The position numbers were made by a program, and so were the translations under genes. From positions 1-64,000 of the forward strand of contig CALCUE010000006.1 in NCBI GenBank assembly GCA_937906945.1: a stretch of DNA of 64,000 nucleotides, written 5' to 3'. Of this stretch, positions 7,291 to 15,443 are shown piece by piece; the stretch's first letter is position 1; each line of letters opens with the position of its first letter. The notes beneath the pieces are model-generated. The model had not been told where the DNA came from and searched no databases. It was given only the letters and a program-made list of their open reading frames with translations. The DNA comes from an uncultured Clostridia bacterium. GTDB taxonomy: Bacteria > Bacillota > Clostridia > Oscillospirales > Ruminococcaceae.

Positions 7291-7575
7291 TTATTTGTCG
7301 AGAGACGGGAGGATGTATTCAACTTCCTCATGGGGTCTCGGGATAACATGGACGGATTTGAGTTCGCCAACGCGGTCTGCAGCAGCAGCGCCAGCATCGG
7401 TAGCAGCTTTGGTTGCGCCGACGTCTCCGCGTACGAAAACGGTTACAAGTCCGCCACCAACATGGACTTTACCGATAAGGGTAACGTTAGCAGCTTTAAC
7501 CATGGCATCAGCAGCTTCAATAGCGCCGACAAGGCCTCTGGTTTCGATCATGCCGAGTGCTTGTTTATCAGTCAT
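7291..7575 (-). CDS. eutM: Microcompartment shell hexamer EutM
   Basis: A 94-residue BMC-H protein starting MTDKQALGMIETRGLVGAIE and containing GGGLVTVFVRGDVGATKAA, close to EutM of enterobacteria. Six copies form the tile that makes the flat face of the shell, with the pore lined by the GGG loop. Codon choice is skewed to GCT/GTT/GGT, as in eutB, eutC, eutL and eutH, which suggests the major shell component. It lies 73 bases after eutE and 27 bases before its paralog. The start ATG is preceded by AGGAGGT. Confidence 0.95.
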   Translation of the reverse strand: MTDKQALGMIETRGLVGAIEAADAMVKAANVTLIGKVHVGGGLVTVFVRGDVGATKAATDAGAAAADRVGELKSVHVIPRPHEEVEYILPSLDK

Positions 7576-7648
7576 TTGTAGTACCTCCTGTAAATATTGG
7601 GAATATATCCCTTGGTTCTACTTAAAATATTTGGGAAAGACTCTGAAA

Positions 7649-9088
7649 TTAGAGTTCTTTCAGGGCAGCAATTACCATCTTGGCGATAGCGTCTGCATCC
7701 AGATCGCACTTATCATCGTCAACGTCAACGTCTTCAACGTCTCTGACGCCGTAGGCGACACGTTTGAGGTTGATAAGGTTGAGAGGAGTTACGTTATCAC
7801 TGGTGGCAGAACCGCCAACAGATCCGCAGCCCAAAGTGAGAGACGGCATCAGGTTCGTGGTAGCACCGACAGCGCCCTGAGAGGACGGGGTGTTGACAAG
7901 AAGACGGGATACCGGTTTCTTAAGAGCAAATTCGCGGATAACTTTCTCATCGTTAGAATGCATAACGAGAGTGTGTCCAATACCGCCGTAAGTGAGCAGC
8001 TGGATGCAGCGCTCGCAAGCGGACTGCCAATCTTCTTCGAAGTAAAGGGAAAGGCAAGGAGAAAGTTTCTCCCAGGAGAAAGGATACTCGTCGCCAACAC
8101 CTTTTTCAAGGTAGCAGAGGACACGGGTGTCTGCCGGTACGGTGATACCCGCGAGTTCAGCGATCTTGGTCGCGGGACGACCAACGATTGCCGGAGAAAC
8201 GCCGCCGGGTCTTCTGACCATAACTTTGCAGACTTTCTTATACTCTTCTTCATTGAGCATATAGCCTTTTTCTTCTTTGACAGCTTCAAGAACCTGGTCC
8301 TTGATGCAGTTTTCGGCAACGATGGACTGCTCAGAAGCGCAGATAACACCATAGTCGAAGGTCTTGGAAGCGAAAACTCTCTTAACAGCGAGCTTTACGT
8401 CAGCGGTGTGGTCGATGAAAGCCGGTACGTCGCCAGGGCCTACGCCGAGAGCAGGAATACCGGAAGAGTATGCCGCTTTAACCATCTCTTTACCACCGGT
8501 GGCGAGAATCATGTTGACGCCAGAGTTGGTCATAAGCTCATGGGTACCAGCCATGCTCAGAGTCTGAAGAACCTGGAACATATTGGCCGGTGCGCCGGCT
8601 TTTTCAGCAGCTTCGCTCAGGATTTCGCAAGCTCTGGTGATGCAGTTCTTTGCGGAAGGATGAGGGCTGATGATGATGGGGTTCGCGGATTTCATACAAA
8701 TCATAGATTTGTAAATAGTGGTGGAAGTCGGGTTAGTGCAAGGAACCAGTCCGCACACTACGCCAACCGGCATAGCCACTTCAAAGATTTTTTTCTCGGG
8801 ATATTCGGCGACGATACCGACCGTCTTCATATCCTTAATAGCTTCGTAAAGAGATTTGGAAGCAACGGTATTTTTAACGATTTTGTCTTCGTATTTACCC
8901 ATGCTGGTCTCTTCGACGGCCATTTTTGCGAGTTCTTTTGCGTGGGCATATGCGGCGTCCGCCATTGCTTTAATGATATTATCTACTTGTTCCTGAGAAA
9001 GCTCTTTGGCAGCTTCAAAAGCAACGCGTGCCTTTCTAATCATGTCACGAGCTTCCTGTACAGAAAGCAGATCGCGGTCTTGCAGCAT
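7649..9088 (-). CDS. eutE: CoA-acylating acetaldehyde dehydrogenase EutE
   Basis: A 479-residue aldehyde dehydrogenase-fold protein that oxidises acetaldehyde to acetyl-CoA with NAD. The catalytic cysteine is at about 250 in FDYGVICASEQ; the cofactor region includes VCGLVPCTNPTSTTIYK (~111-127). Residues 1-20 (LQDRDLLSVQEARDMIRKA) form a short helix followed by a linker, the usual encapsulation peptide of EutE. Length is normal. It starts at ATG 9086-9088 after AAAGGAG, 14 bases downstream of the EutK-like gene. Confidence 0.96.
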   Translation of the reverse strand: MLQDRDLLSVQEARDMIRKARVAFEAAKELSQEQVDNIIKAMADAAYAHAKELAKMAVEETSMGKYEDKIVKNTVASKSLYEAIKDMKTVGIVAEYPEKKIFEVAMPVGVVCGLVPCTNPTSTTIYKSMICMKSANPIIISPHPSAKNCITRACEILSEAAEKAGAPANMFQVLQTLSMAGTHELMTNSGVNMILATGGKEMVKAAYSSGIPALGVGPGDVPAFIDHTADVKLAVKRVFASKTFDYGVICASEQSIVAENCIKDQVLEAVKEEKGYMLNEEEYKKVCKVMVRRPGGVSPAIVGRPATKIAELAGITVPADTRVLCYLEKGVGDEYPFSWEKLSPCLSLYFEEDWQSACERCIQLLTYGGIGHTLVMHSNDEKVIREFALKKPVSRLLVNTPSSQGAVGATTNLMPSLTLGCGSVGGSATSDNVTPLNLINLKRVAYGVRDVEDVDVDDDKCDLDADAIAKMVIAALKEL

Positions 9089-9102
9089 AGTTTGCGCTCC
9101 TT

Positions 9103-9708
9103 TTATTCGTTATTTTGTGCTTTCAGAATCGCTTCGATCAGCGGTTCTTTCTTAGCATCTCTGATTTCGATCTTTGTAAGACCTATGTTCTTGAATCCAC
9201 GGGCCATTTTTCTGAGGTCGGTCGTTTTGATCTCTCTCAGCTGTTCTTCGGTGTAGCCATTGGCTTTCGTCTGAACAGGTTCGGCCTTTACAGTTTCAAC
9301 AACTTCAACAGGTGCACTTTCCGGGACGGATTTCGGTTCTTCAGGCTTTTTGGCCGGTTCCGACTTCACAGGTGCCTTTGCCGCAAAATCGCGTTTGTGG
9401 ATACCAGTTCCACGACGGCGACCGGCAGGCTTTTCGGTGGGAGAAGCAATAATCGTAGTGCTTTCCGCGGGCCTCGGGATGACATGGGAAGAAATGACCT
9501 TACCAACTTTTTCTGCGGCAGTCTGGCCGGCAGCGATTGCTGCTTTGGTCGCACCGACATCGCCGGTGACGAAGAAAGTAACAAGTCCGCCCGTTACGTA
9601 CTTAAATCCGCAGAGCGTTACGTTTGCCGCTTTAACAGCAGCATCCAGACCTTCAATAGCGGCGATCAGACCATAAGTTTCCAGCATACCCAGTGCGCCA
9701 GTACTCAT
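9103..9708 (-). CDS. BMC shell protein with Rho_N/SAP-like C-terminal tail (EutK-like)
   Basis: A 201-residue protein with three parts. Residues 4-85 are a BMC domain (ALGMLETYGLIAAIE, TGDVGATKAA, HVIPRP) with an atypical pore loop containing VTGG. Residues 86-150 are a flexible Lys/Pro/Glu linker with a basic GRRRG patch. Residues 152-198 (REIKTTDLRKMARGF ... KKEPLIEAIL) look like the helix-extended-helix of Rho N-terminal or SAP domains, which bind nucleic acid. Enterobacterial EutK likewise joins a BMC domain to a C-terminal putative nucleic-acid-binding domain, but a winged helix. The ATG at 9706-9708 follows AGGAGGTG. Confidence 0.85.
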   Translation of the reverse strand: MSTGALGMLETYGLIAAIEGLDAAVKAANVTLCGFKYVTGGLVTFFVTGDVGATKAAIAAGQTAAEKVGKVISSHVIPRPAESTTIIASPTEKPAGRRRGTGIHKRDFAAKAPVKSEPAKKPEEPKSVPESAPVEVVETVKAEPVQTKANGYTEEQLREIKTTDLRKMARGFKNIGLTKIEIRDAKKEPLIEAILKAQNNE

Positions 9709-9775
9709 AATCCGTCACCTCCTGTTTATCTTAATTTGATAGTATAAGTGTACTTATTAAGATATAAGAAGGTAA

Positions 9776-10429
9776 TCAGTATTTGAGAGCGTTCTCTACA
9801 CAGAATACTACAGCGTCAGCAAATGCATCGCAGGCAGCTTTGCAAGCAGACTGAGTACCAGTGAGGTAACCACCACCGAAGTTGGTCTCGGACGGAGGCT
9901 CGAAGTAAGCGCACATTCTTACGTCAGCGGCTTTAAGAGCGGCATCAAGGCCATACTGTGCTTCAACAGGCGGAGCGATGAGGTAAGCGATCGGGGTGCC
10001 TTCCGGGATACCACCGCACTCAGAGAGGTAGGAACCAGTTCTGGAGATGGTGTATGCATAGTAAGCAACGGAGTCGTCATCGTTTGCAGAATAGAAGGTG
10101 GCATCAGCGTTCAGAAGATCGAAAGCAGCAGCAAGGCCAGCTTTGACTTCGGCAGGGTTCGGGCCAGAGAGCATGCCGATGAATTCACCAGCATATTTCT
10201 GCTGAGCGCAGCCAGCGCCGCCGTACATGGATTTAGCAAGAACGACTTTAACGTCAGCTTTCTTGGTAGCTTCGTCAACGCAGGTGTAACCGACATCATC
10301 GCAGTCAGTAGAGAAGAAACCAACAGATCTGTGGCCTTCGGGCATATTCCATTGTTTCTGGAGGTCAGGGCTTACGTTCGGGATAACCTTGATCATCAGT
10401 ACAGTAGTTCTAAGTTCATCGTATTTCAC
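9776..10429 (-). CDS. eutL: Microcompartment shell trimer EutL
   Basis: A 217-residue tandem-BMC protein that forms trimeric tiles with a gated pore. Matching segments are KVIPNVSPDLQKQWNMP near the N-terminus, GGAGCAQQKYAGEFIGMLSG in the middle and FGGGYLTGTQSACKAACDAF near the end. Length matches EutL. The start is GTG at 10427-10429, chosen because AAAGGAGGT precedes it by eight bases. A 93-base gap with a small hairpin separates it from eutC. Codons show the same GCT/GGT bias as eutB and eutC. Confidence 0.95.
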   Translation of the reverse strand: MKYDELRTTVLMIKVIPNVSPDLQKQWNMPEGHRSVGFFSTDCDDVGYTCVDEATKKADVKVVLAKSMYGGAGCAQQKYAGEFIGMLSGPNPAEVKAGLAAAFDLLNADATFYSANDDDSVAYYAYTISRTGSYLSECGGIPEGTPIAYLIAPPVEAQYGLDAALKAADVRMCAYFEPPSETNFGGGYLTGTQSACKAACDAFADAVVFCVENALKY

Positions 10430-10522
10430 GACAAGTACCTCCTTTAATATTTAAGGTAGATAAAATTTGCTTTAATAAGCATTTTTCAAGCAATGTTATA
10501 TATTGTATAGGGATAACAACGA

Positions 10523-11398
10523 TTAGAGCTTGAGGTCGGTACCGGAAGCTTTGTTCTTGAGCATGACATCAACGATATCAGCGATATGAGCACCAGCTTC
10601 AGCAGCAGGAGTACCGGCGTTATGGATGTTGGAAACAACAGTACGTCTAGCTTCAGACATACCGATGGTTCCTTTGTAAGTAAGGTATGCAGACATGGAT
10701 TTTGCGGTAGCAAGACCAGGTCTCTCACCTACGAGGCAGACGCAAACGTCGCATCCGGTAACTTCGGAAATCTCGTCCTGGGTAGCAACACGGCCATATC
10801 TTACGAAGAAAGGCTCGCCAGCGTCGATACCATGGGCTTTCAGACCGTTCATGATAGCCGGGATAACGATGTCGTAGTTAGCTTCGATAGCAGTACCAGA
10901 AAGACCGTCGGTTGCATAGACAACAACAGTCGGAGCTTTCTTGTAGAAGCCTTTGAGTTTCGCAACGGAATCCTCGTCAAGTCTTCTGCCAAGGTCAGGT
11001 CTGGTAAGATAAGTATCTTTGCTGTCGCAGCGGGATTTGAGTTCCATGATTCCTCTTTCTTCAAGGAATTCAGCCGGGAACTCGTTGAAAACTGCGTCCT
11101 GAGCAGCAGCATGGTCCGCACGGAAGCGGAGCATGGTGTTGGTCATTTCACGAGCGCCGCAGTGCCATACGCCAAGACGTGCAGGAGTGACTTTTTTAAG
11201 TCTTCTGTACTCAGCTTCGTCTTTTGCGTTCGGAACCTGGTACCACTCGTTAAGTTCGTAAGCGGTAAGATCCTCAAGATCATCATCAGCAACGTTTTCG
11301 CAGCAGCAAGCTTTGGTAGCTTTAGCAGCGGGAGCGTCTTTCATCATTTCACCGACGACCTGAGCGATAATCTCTTTAAGTTTGTCATCAGATACCAT
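10523..11398 (-). CDS. eutC: Ethanolamine ammonia-lyase small subunit EutC
   Basis: A 291-residue EutC, which with EutB forms the adenosylcobalamin-dependent lyase that splits ethanolamine into acetaldehyde and ammonia. Recognisable segments are TPARLGVWHCGAR (~95-107), LTRPDLGRRL, ATDGLSGTAIEAN and CLVGERPGLATAKSMSAYL. Residues 3-19 (SDDKLKEIIAQVVGEMM) form an amphipathic helix like those that target EutC to the shell lumen, followed by a linker with three consecutive cysteines (~31-33). ATG at 11396-11398, 47 bases after eutB. Confidence 0.96.
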   Translation of the reverse strand: MVSDDKLKEIIAQVVGEMMKDAPAAKATKACCCENVADDDLEDLTAYELNEWYQVPNAKDEAEYRRLKKVTPARLGVWHCGAREMTNTMLRFRADHAAAQDAVFNEFPAEFLEERGIMELKSRCDSKDTYLTRPDLGRRLDEDSVAKLKGFYKKAPTVVVYATDGLSGTAIEANYDIVIPAIMNGLKAHGIDAGEPFFVRYGRVATQDEISEVTGCDVCVCLVGERPGLATAKSMSAYLTYKGTIGMSEARRTVVSNIHNAGTPAAEAGAHIADIVDVMLKNKASGTDLKL

Positions 11399-11445
11399 TG
11401 TTTATATATCCTCCCGTCAAATTGTAATTTAACTTACTCTTTTAA

Positions 11446-12813
11446 TTAGAAGAGTACGGAAGCGTCACCGGCGTTCGGGCCAAGGGTGAGGCCGTCTTCC
11501 TCAAGGAAGCCCATCTTCTGAGCCCATTTTTCGAACTCAGCAAGCGGTTTTTTGCCAAGAGCCTGGCGGGTTGCATGGTTGTCATGGTAACCAGTGGACT
11601 GATACATCAGCATGCAGTCATCGGCGCAAGGTACGCCCATGAAGAAGTTGCAGCCTTCAGCGGCAAGGAGGATCTGGAGGTTCTCGTTGTCGTTCTGGTC
11701 CATCTTCATATGGTTGGTGTAGCAAGCATCGCAGCCCATGGAGATATCGGACAGTTTGCCCATGAACATATCTTCCATACCGGCACGAGTGACCTGTTTC
11801 TGGTCATAGAGGTATTCCGGTCCGATGAAGCCGACGACGGAGTCGACAAGGAACGGATGCCATCTGCGTCCGAAACCATAGCAGCGAGCTTCAAGAGTAA
11901 GTTGGTCGGTATCGAAAGCAGCGTCGGAAGAAAGCTCGGAGCCTTCACCGGTCTCAAAGTACATAACGTCTTTGCCGGAGGCAACGCCGTAATGATGCAT
12001 GAGGTCTTCAGCTTCGTCGAGCATGTCGATGGTAACACCGAATGCTTCGTTTGCTTTCTGAGTACCAGCGATGGACTGGAAGCAAAGAGCTTCACGAGCA
12101 CCGTTCTTGATGCATTCCATAGCAGTGGTAACATGGCAGAGGCAGCAGGACTGAGTCGGGATTTCCCATCTCTCTACGAATTCCTGATAGCTGTTCATGG
12201 TTCTTTCAACAGCGCCGATGGAGTCATCAACAGGGTTCATGCCGAAGAGGGCGTCGCCGGTGCAGTAGGAGAAACCTTCGCAGTAGGAAACTTTCATACC
12301 ATCGACGTCATCGGTGGTGTGGTTAGGCTGAAGACGGAAAGAAAGTCTGTCAGGAGCGCCGCAAGTGGTGTTGCAGGTTCTGAAGATGGGCATCTTTCTG
12401 GCAGCAAGCATGAGGTCCAGAGAGGACATCAGTTTGGTAACAGCAGCGACGCACTCAGAGTTCAGAGCAGCAGCGACATGAGCGATCTGCTCGCCAGTGG
12501 TGTGGTCATCAAGGATGAACTCACGGAGCTGAGCAAGAGTCCAACCGCCGACTTCTTTCAGGATGGTCTGGTTGACGGAATCCTGGATAAGACGGGTAAC
12601 ATCATCCTCTTCATAAGGAACGCAGGGGTTCTCATAAAGATCTTTGATGGTGAGGTCGGAGAGGCACTTTTTAGCAGCGATTCTCTCCTGCATGTTCTCG
12701 GCAGCAACACCAGCAAGCTGGTCACCGGATTTGAGTTCGGATGCTTTGTTAGAAACATCTTTGACATCTTTGAACTCATAAACTTTTCCAAATAATTTTG
12801 CTTTAAGAATCAA
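11446..12813 (-). CDS. eutB: Ethanolamine ammonia-lyase large subunit EutB
   Basis: A 455-residue EutB, the catalytic barrel subunit of the B12-dependent lyase. It begins MILKAKLFGKVYEFKDVKDV, aligned with the usual EutB start, and contains KMPIFRTCNTTCGAPDRLS and SISMGCDACYTNHM-like segments of the active site. The start is a TTG at 12811-12813 with GGAGTG seven bases upstream; alignment with family starts supports it. It follows eutA by a 113-base gap that holds a perfect AT-rich inverted repeat (12899-12924), possibly an internal control point. Confidence 0.96.
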   Translation of the reverse strand: MILKAKLFGKVYEFKDVKDVSNKASELKSGDQLAGVAAENMQERIAAKKCLSDLTIKDLYENPCVPYEEDDVTRLIQDSVNQTILKEVGGWTLAQLREFILDDHTTGEQIAHVAAALNSECVAAVTKLMSSLDLMLAARKMPIFRTCNTTCGAPDRLSFRLQPNHTTDDVDGMKVSYCEGFSYCTGDALFGMNPVDDSIGAVERTMNSYQEFVERWEIPTQSCCLCHVTTAMECIKNGAREALCFQSIAGTQKANEAFGVTIDMLDEAEDLMHHYGVASGKDVMYFETGEGSELSSDAAFDTDQLTLEARCYGFGRRWHPFLVDSVVGFIGPEYLYDQKQVTRAGMEDMFMGKLSDISMGCDACYTNHMKMDQNDNENLQILLAAEGCNFFMGVPCADDCMLMYQSTGYHDNHATRQALGKKPLAEFEKWAQKMGFLEEDGLTLGPNAGDASVLF

Positions 12814-12898
12814 AAATTCTCACTCCTTTGTAAAATTTGGATGCCTAGGGATGGTGGATACAGTTCTTGCGGGATTTCCCCCTTTCCCAAACCTTATT

Positions 12899-12924
12899 TA
12901 TATAAATAAATCTTTATTTATATA
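12899..12924. repeat. Perfect 12-bp inverted repeat upstream of eutB
   Basis: Arms TATATAAATAAA and its exact complement are separated by two bases. It sits at the start of the eutA-eutB gap, right after the eutA stop, and contains TATAAA elements on both strands. It could be an operator, an internal promoter or an RNA processing hairpin. Confidence 0.7.
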
Positions 12925-12926
12925 CA

Positions 12927-14369
12927 TTAATTAAACACGAGCGTCTTCACGACGACCGGAAGAACTCTTCCGTGCATCAGCGGCTCGCCGATATCGACGT
13001 AGTCACCCTGGTTGACCAGGACGGAGTCGATGCAGATGAGGTCTTTGCTGCGGTTGAGCTTGACCATGATGTTCTGTCCAAGGCACTTACCCATATCCTC
13101 TTCAAGGATAACGATCAGCGGATGACCGGATTTGATGATCGGCTGCATACCGGCGATGATCAGGTCGGCATACCGCTCAACTTCCGCGAACAGCGGGCAG
13201 TTGGCTCCTTTGAGTCCCAAAGCGACAAGCTCCTGACCCTCATCGGGATCCTCATACCACTCGAGCATCGGAGCCAGTTTTCTGGCAAACTCGTCGGGGC
13301 TGAGTTTTTCGTCTTCCTCGGCCAGTTTGATGACCGGGATGGTCTTGATCGGAAGCTTGGTGCTTTCGGAGAACGCGATGGTGGAACCGGAAATATCCAT
13401 GGTCTGCGTACCGGCGCCGATAACGGTGGCACGGATGGTCTCGACCGGCTCAAGGACGCGATCCATATACGGAGCGAAGACTTCGTTGATGGCTCTGGCA
13501 AGGACAACACCGATATCGTTGTACGGGAAGTTGCCTTCTTTTTCATCCAACGGATGATAGATGAGGTTGCCGACGCCGCCGGAGAACGTGAAGTAAGCGA
13601 TATCCTCGATGTTGCTCAGCGGATGGTCGGTGGTCATAATGGCAAGGTCGTCACGGTCGAACTCTTTGATGCCGAGGGTGGTGGCAAGGACCTGAGCCAT
13701 CAGGACGCAAGCTTTATAAATTTCTTTATATTCAAGCTTGTTTCCTACTTTAATATCAATATTGTGCTTCGCACAGAGTTTTCCAAGATGGTCGGAAACG
13801 TAAAGGACTTTGCCCGCGTTATCCAGTTTGATCAAACGGCCGCCGATATCGAAGCATCCGGTGTCGATCGGACGGTTCTCTTTGAACACGGCGATGTTGG
13901 AGGTGCCGCCGCCGATATCAATGTTGGCCATGACCTTATGTTTTTTAAGGGACTGAGAAGAAGTACCGGCTCCCCGTCCGGCGATAACGCCTTCCAGGTC
14001 GTTACCGGCGGTGGCGACAACGAAGTCACCGGCCAGACCGGACATGACGTTCAGAACGCCGCGGGCATTTTCTTTTCTCGCCGTCTCACCGGTGATGATA
14101 ACGGCACCGGTGTCGATATCTTCCGGTTTCAAGCCAGCCGCCGCATACTCATCAACGACGATCTTGTGGACCGCTTCCTCGTTGATGGTTCTCTCGTCGT
14201 TCAGAGGCGTGATGTAGATCTTGCTCTCATAAACGACCTCTTTGTTGGTGATCTCGATACGCGGGACCATGTATTCACCGGAAGTGTTCTCAATGGTGAA
14301 TCGGCTGAAAATTACCTGAGTTGTGGAGGTACCGATATCAATACCTACACTGAGTATCTTCTCTTTCAT
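12927..14369 (-). CDS. eutA: Ethanolamine ammonia-lyase reactivating factor EutA
   Basis: A 480-residue ASKHA-fold ATPase that reactivates EutBC by exchanging damaged cobalamin. The phosphate-binding motifs are VGIDIGTSTTQVIFSRF at residue 8 and NIDIGGGTSNIAVF around 150; VIGAGTQTMDISGSTI lies in the second half. Length fits EutA. The gene sits between eutP (59 bases upstream) and eutB, as in other Firmicutes loci, although the eutV/eutW/eutG genes sometimes seen nearby are not here. ATG at 14367-14369 after a GGGAG site. Confidence 0.95.
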   Translation of the reverse strand: MKEKILSVGIDIGTSTTQVIFSRFTIENTSGEYMVPRIEITNKEVVYESKIYITPLNDERTINEEAVHKIVVDEYAAAGLKPEDIDTGAVIITGETARKENARGVLNVMSGLAGDFVVATAGNDLEGVIAGRGAGTSSQSLKKHKVMANIDIGGGTSNIAVFKENRPIDTGCFDIGGRLIKLDNAGKVLYVSDHLGKLCAKHNIDIKVGNKLEYKEIYKACVLMAQVLATTLGIKEFDRDDLAIMTTDHPLSNIEDIAYFTFSGGVGNLIYHPLDEKEGNFPYNDIGVVLARAINEVFAPYMDRVLEPVETIRATVIGAGTQTMDISGSTIAFSESTKLPIKTIPVIKLAEEDEKLSPDEFARKLAPMLEWYEDPDEGQELVALGLKGANCPLFAEVERYADLIIAGMQPIIKSGHPLIVILEEDMGKCLGQNIMVKLNRSKDLICIDSVLVNQGDYVDIGEPLMHGRVLPVVVKTLVFN

Positions 14370-14428
14370 TCCTTACCAATCTCCCTTGTTTCTTTTCGTA
14401 ATATAAAAATGCACTCGCAAAACTAAAC

Positions 14429-14896
14429 TTAATAATCGGAAAGGTCCATCGTCTTGATGTAACGAACCAGTTCCTCAATGCCCTCGCCAGTATAAGCGCT
14501 GGTCAGAAAAATCGGATGGGCACCGGCCAGCTCCAAAAAGTTCCGGGCGACCTCGATTTCCTCCTCGGTCTTGCCGTCGATCTTGGTGACGACACCGATG
14601 ACCGGTTTGGCGAAGGTCATGTTGAACGCTGACGGAAGCCGTCCCATGGTATTGGCCGCGTCGTGGACCAAAACAACAATATCCGCGTCACAGGCCGTGA
14701 TGATGCAGGCGCGCCAGAGAGCCGACTGGTCAATGTACTCGCCGGGCGTATCAATGGCGTCTTCATAAGTAATGACTTCCTGCGTCTTTTTGTATTCGAT
14801 TTCTTCGTGGTGGATCGCTTGCAGAAGAGTAGTCTTCCCGGCTCGGGAACGACCCATCAGAATGATCCGACGGGGTTTCTTGGCTTCTTCCGCCAT
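14429..14896 (-). CDS. eutP: Ethanolamine utilization GTPase-like protein EutP
   Basis: A 155-residue P-loop protein of the EutP/PduV family. Motifs are the Walker A GRSRAGKTT (residues 15-23), DTPGEY (49-54, the G3 position) and TKID (104-107, the G4 position). EutP from Salmonella has been reported to act as an acetate kinase, and the PduV relative localises to microcompartments. The start ATG is only two bases after the eutS stop, so the two are translationally close. The eight N-terminal residues before the P-loop strand are Lys/Glu-rich. Confidence 0.94.
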   Translation of the reverse strand: MAEEAKKPRRIILMGRSRAGKTTLLQAIHHEEIEYKKTQEVITYEDAIDTPGEYIDQSALWRACIITACDADIVVLVHDAANTMGRLPSAFNMTFAKPVIGVVTKIDGKTEEEIEVARNFLELAGAHPIFLTSAYTGEGIEELVRYIKTMDLSDY

Positions 14897-14898
14897 CC

Positions 14899-15258
14899 TT
14901 AAGACCTCGTGATATTGACGGTCGTGTAATGCATGTCCTCAAAACGGGCAATCACAGCGTTGAGCGCCGAATCGACCGCGCCGATCTCTCCGACAAAGAC
15001 GACCGCGCCGGAGAACCGGTCCACAAAGCCCAATTTGATTCTCGCTGCCTTGGTGCAGATATCCGCCGCGATAATGGCGCTCTCCGAAGGCGTGATCGTG
15101 ATGATACCAATCGCCTCGGTAAACTCGTCCGTCAGACCGAGCTTTTTATAAATCATCCGGTCCGGCCGAGAAATGCGGTGTGCCAGCGTCACCTGTTTTC
15201 CGGGAACATATTCCTGTATCGAACGGGGTGGCAATGACATTTCGTCAATGGATGCCAT
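14899..15258 (-). CDS. eutS: Microcompartment shell protein EutS
   Basis: A 119-residue circularly permuted BMC-H protein, first gene of the locus. SRPDRMIYKKLG, AIGIITITPSESAIIAAD and VVFVGEIGAVDSALNAV match EutS, whose bent hexamer is thought to form shell edges. The ATG at 15256-15258 is chosen because GGAAGGAGG lies just upstream and a promoter is centred 80 bases upstream; a longer in-frame reading would extend through that promoter. The expected 5' leader is about 60 nt and can fold GGCCGAA against TTCGGTC. Confidence 0.95.
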   Translation of the reverse strand: MASIDEMSLPPRSIQEYVPGKQVTLAHRISRPDRMIYKKLGLTDEFTEAIGIITITPSESAIIAADICTKAARIKLGFVDRFSGAVVFVGEIGAVDSALNAVIARFEDMHYTTVNITRS

Positions 15259-15325
15259 ATCTTTTCCTCCTTCCGACCGAACTCTGAACGCACTTATAGA
15301 CAGACTTCGGCCATTAGACATATAT

Positions 15326-15354
15326 ATTATAAACACCTTCCCCCCTTTTGTAAA
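15326..15354 (-). promoter_or_regulatory. Main eut operon promoter (TTTACA-17-TATAAT)
   Basis: Minus-strand boxes TTTACA (15349-15354) and TATAAT (15326-15331) with a 17-base spacer, giving a transcription start near 15319 and a ~60-nt leader to eutS. It is a housekeeping-sigma type promoter. Confidence 0.85.
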
Positions 15355-15443
15355 GCCTTTATTAAGAAAAATAATCAAAATAATTGAAATATTTTTTCGT
15401 TTTTTGTCTTGACATTTTCGTATGCTAAAGCGTAAAAGCGGCC

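Noticed and set aside
7283..9256. 657-codon open frame opposite eutE and its neighbours
   Set aside because: It spans the eutM-eutE junctions and intergenic gap on the other strand and mirrors eut codons; no known domain or start signal.
15409..15437. Plus-strand TTGACA promoter inside the eut upstream gap
   Set aside because: The -10 at the right spacing (GTAAAA) is poor and no plus-strand gene follows; most likely a chance match.
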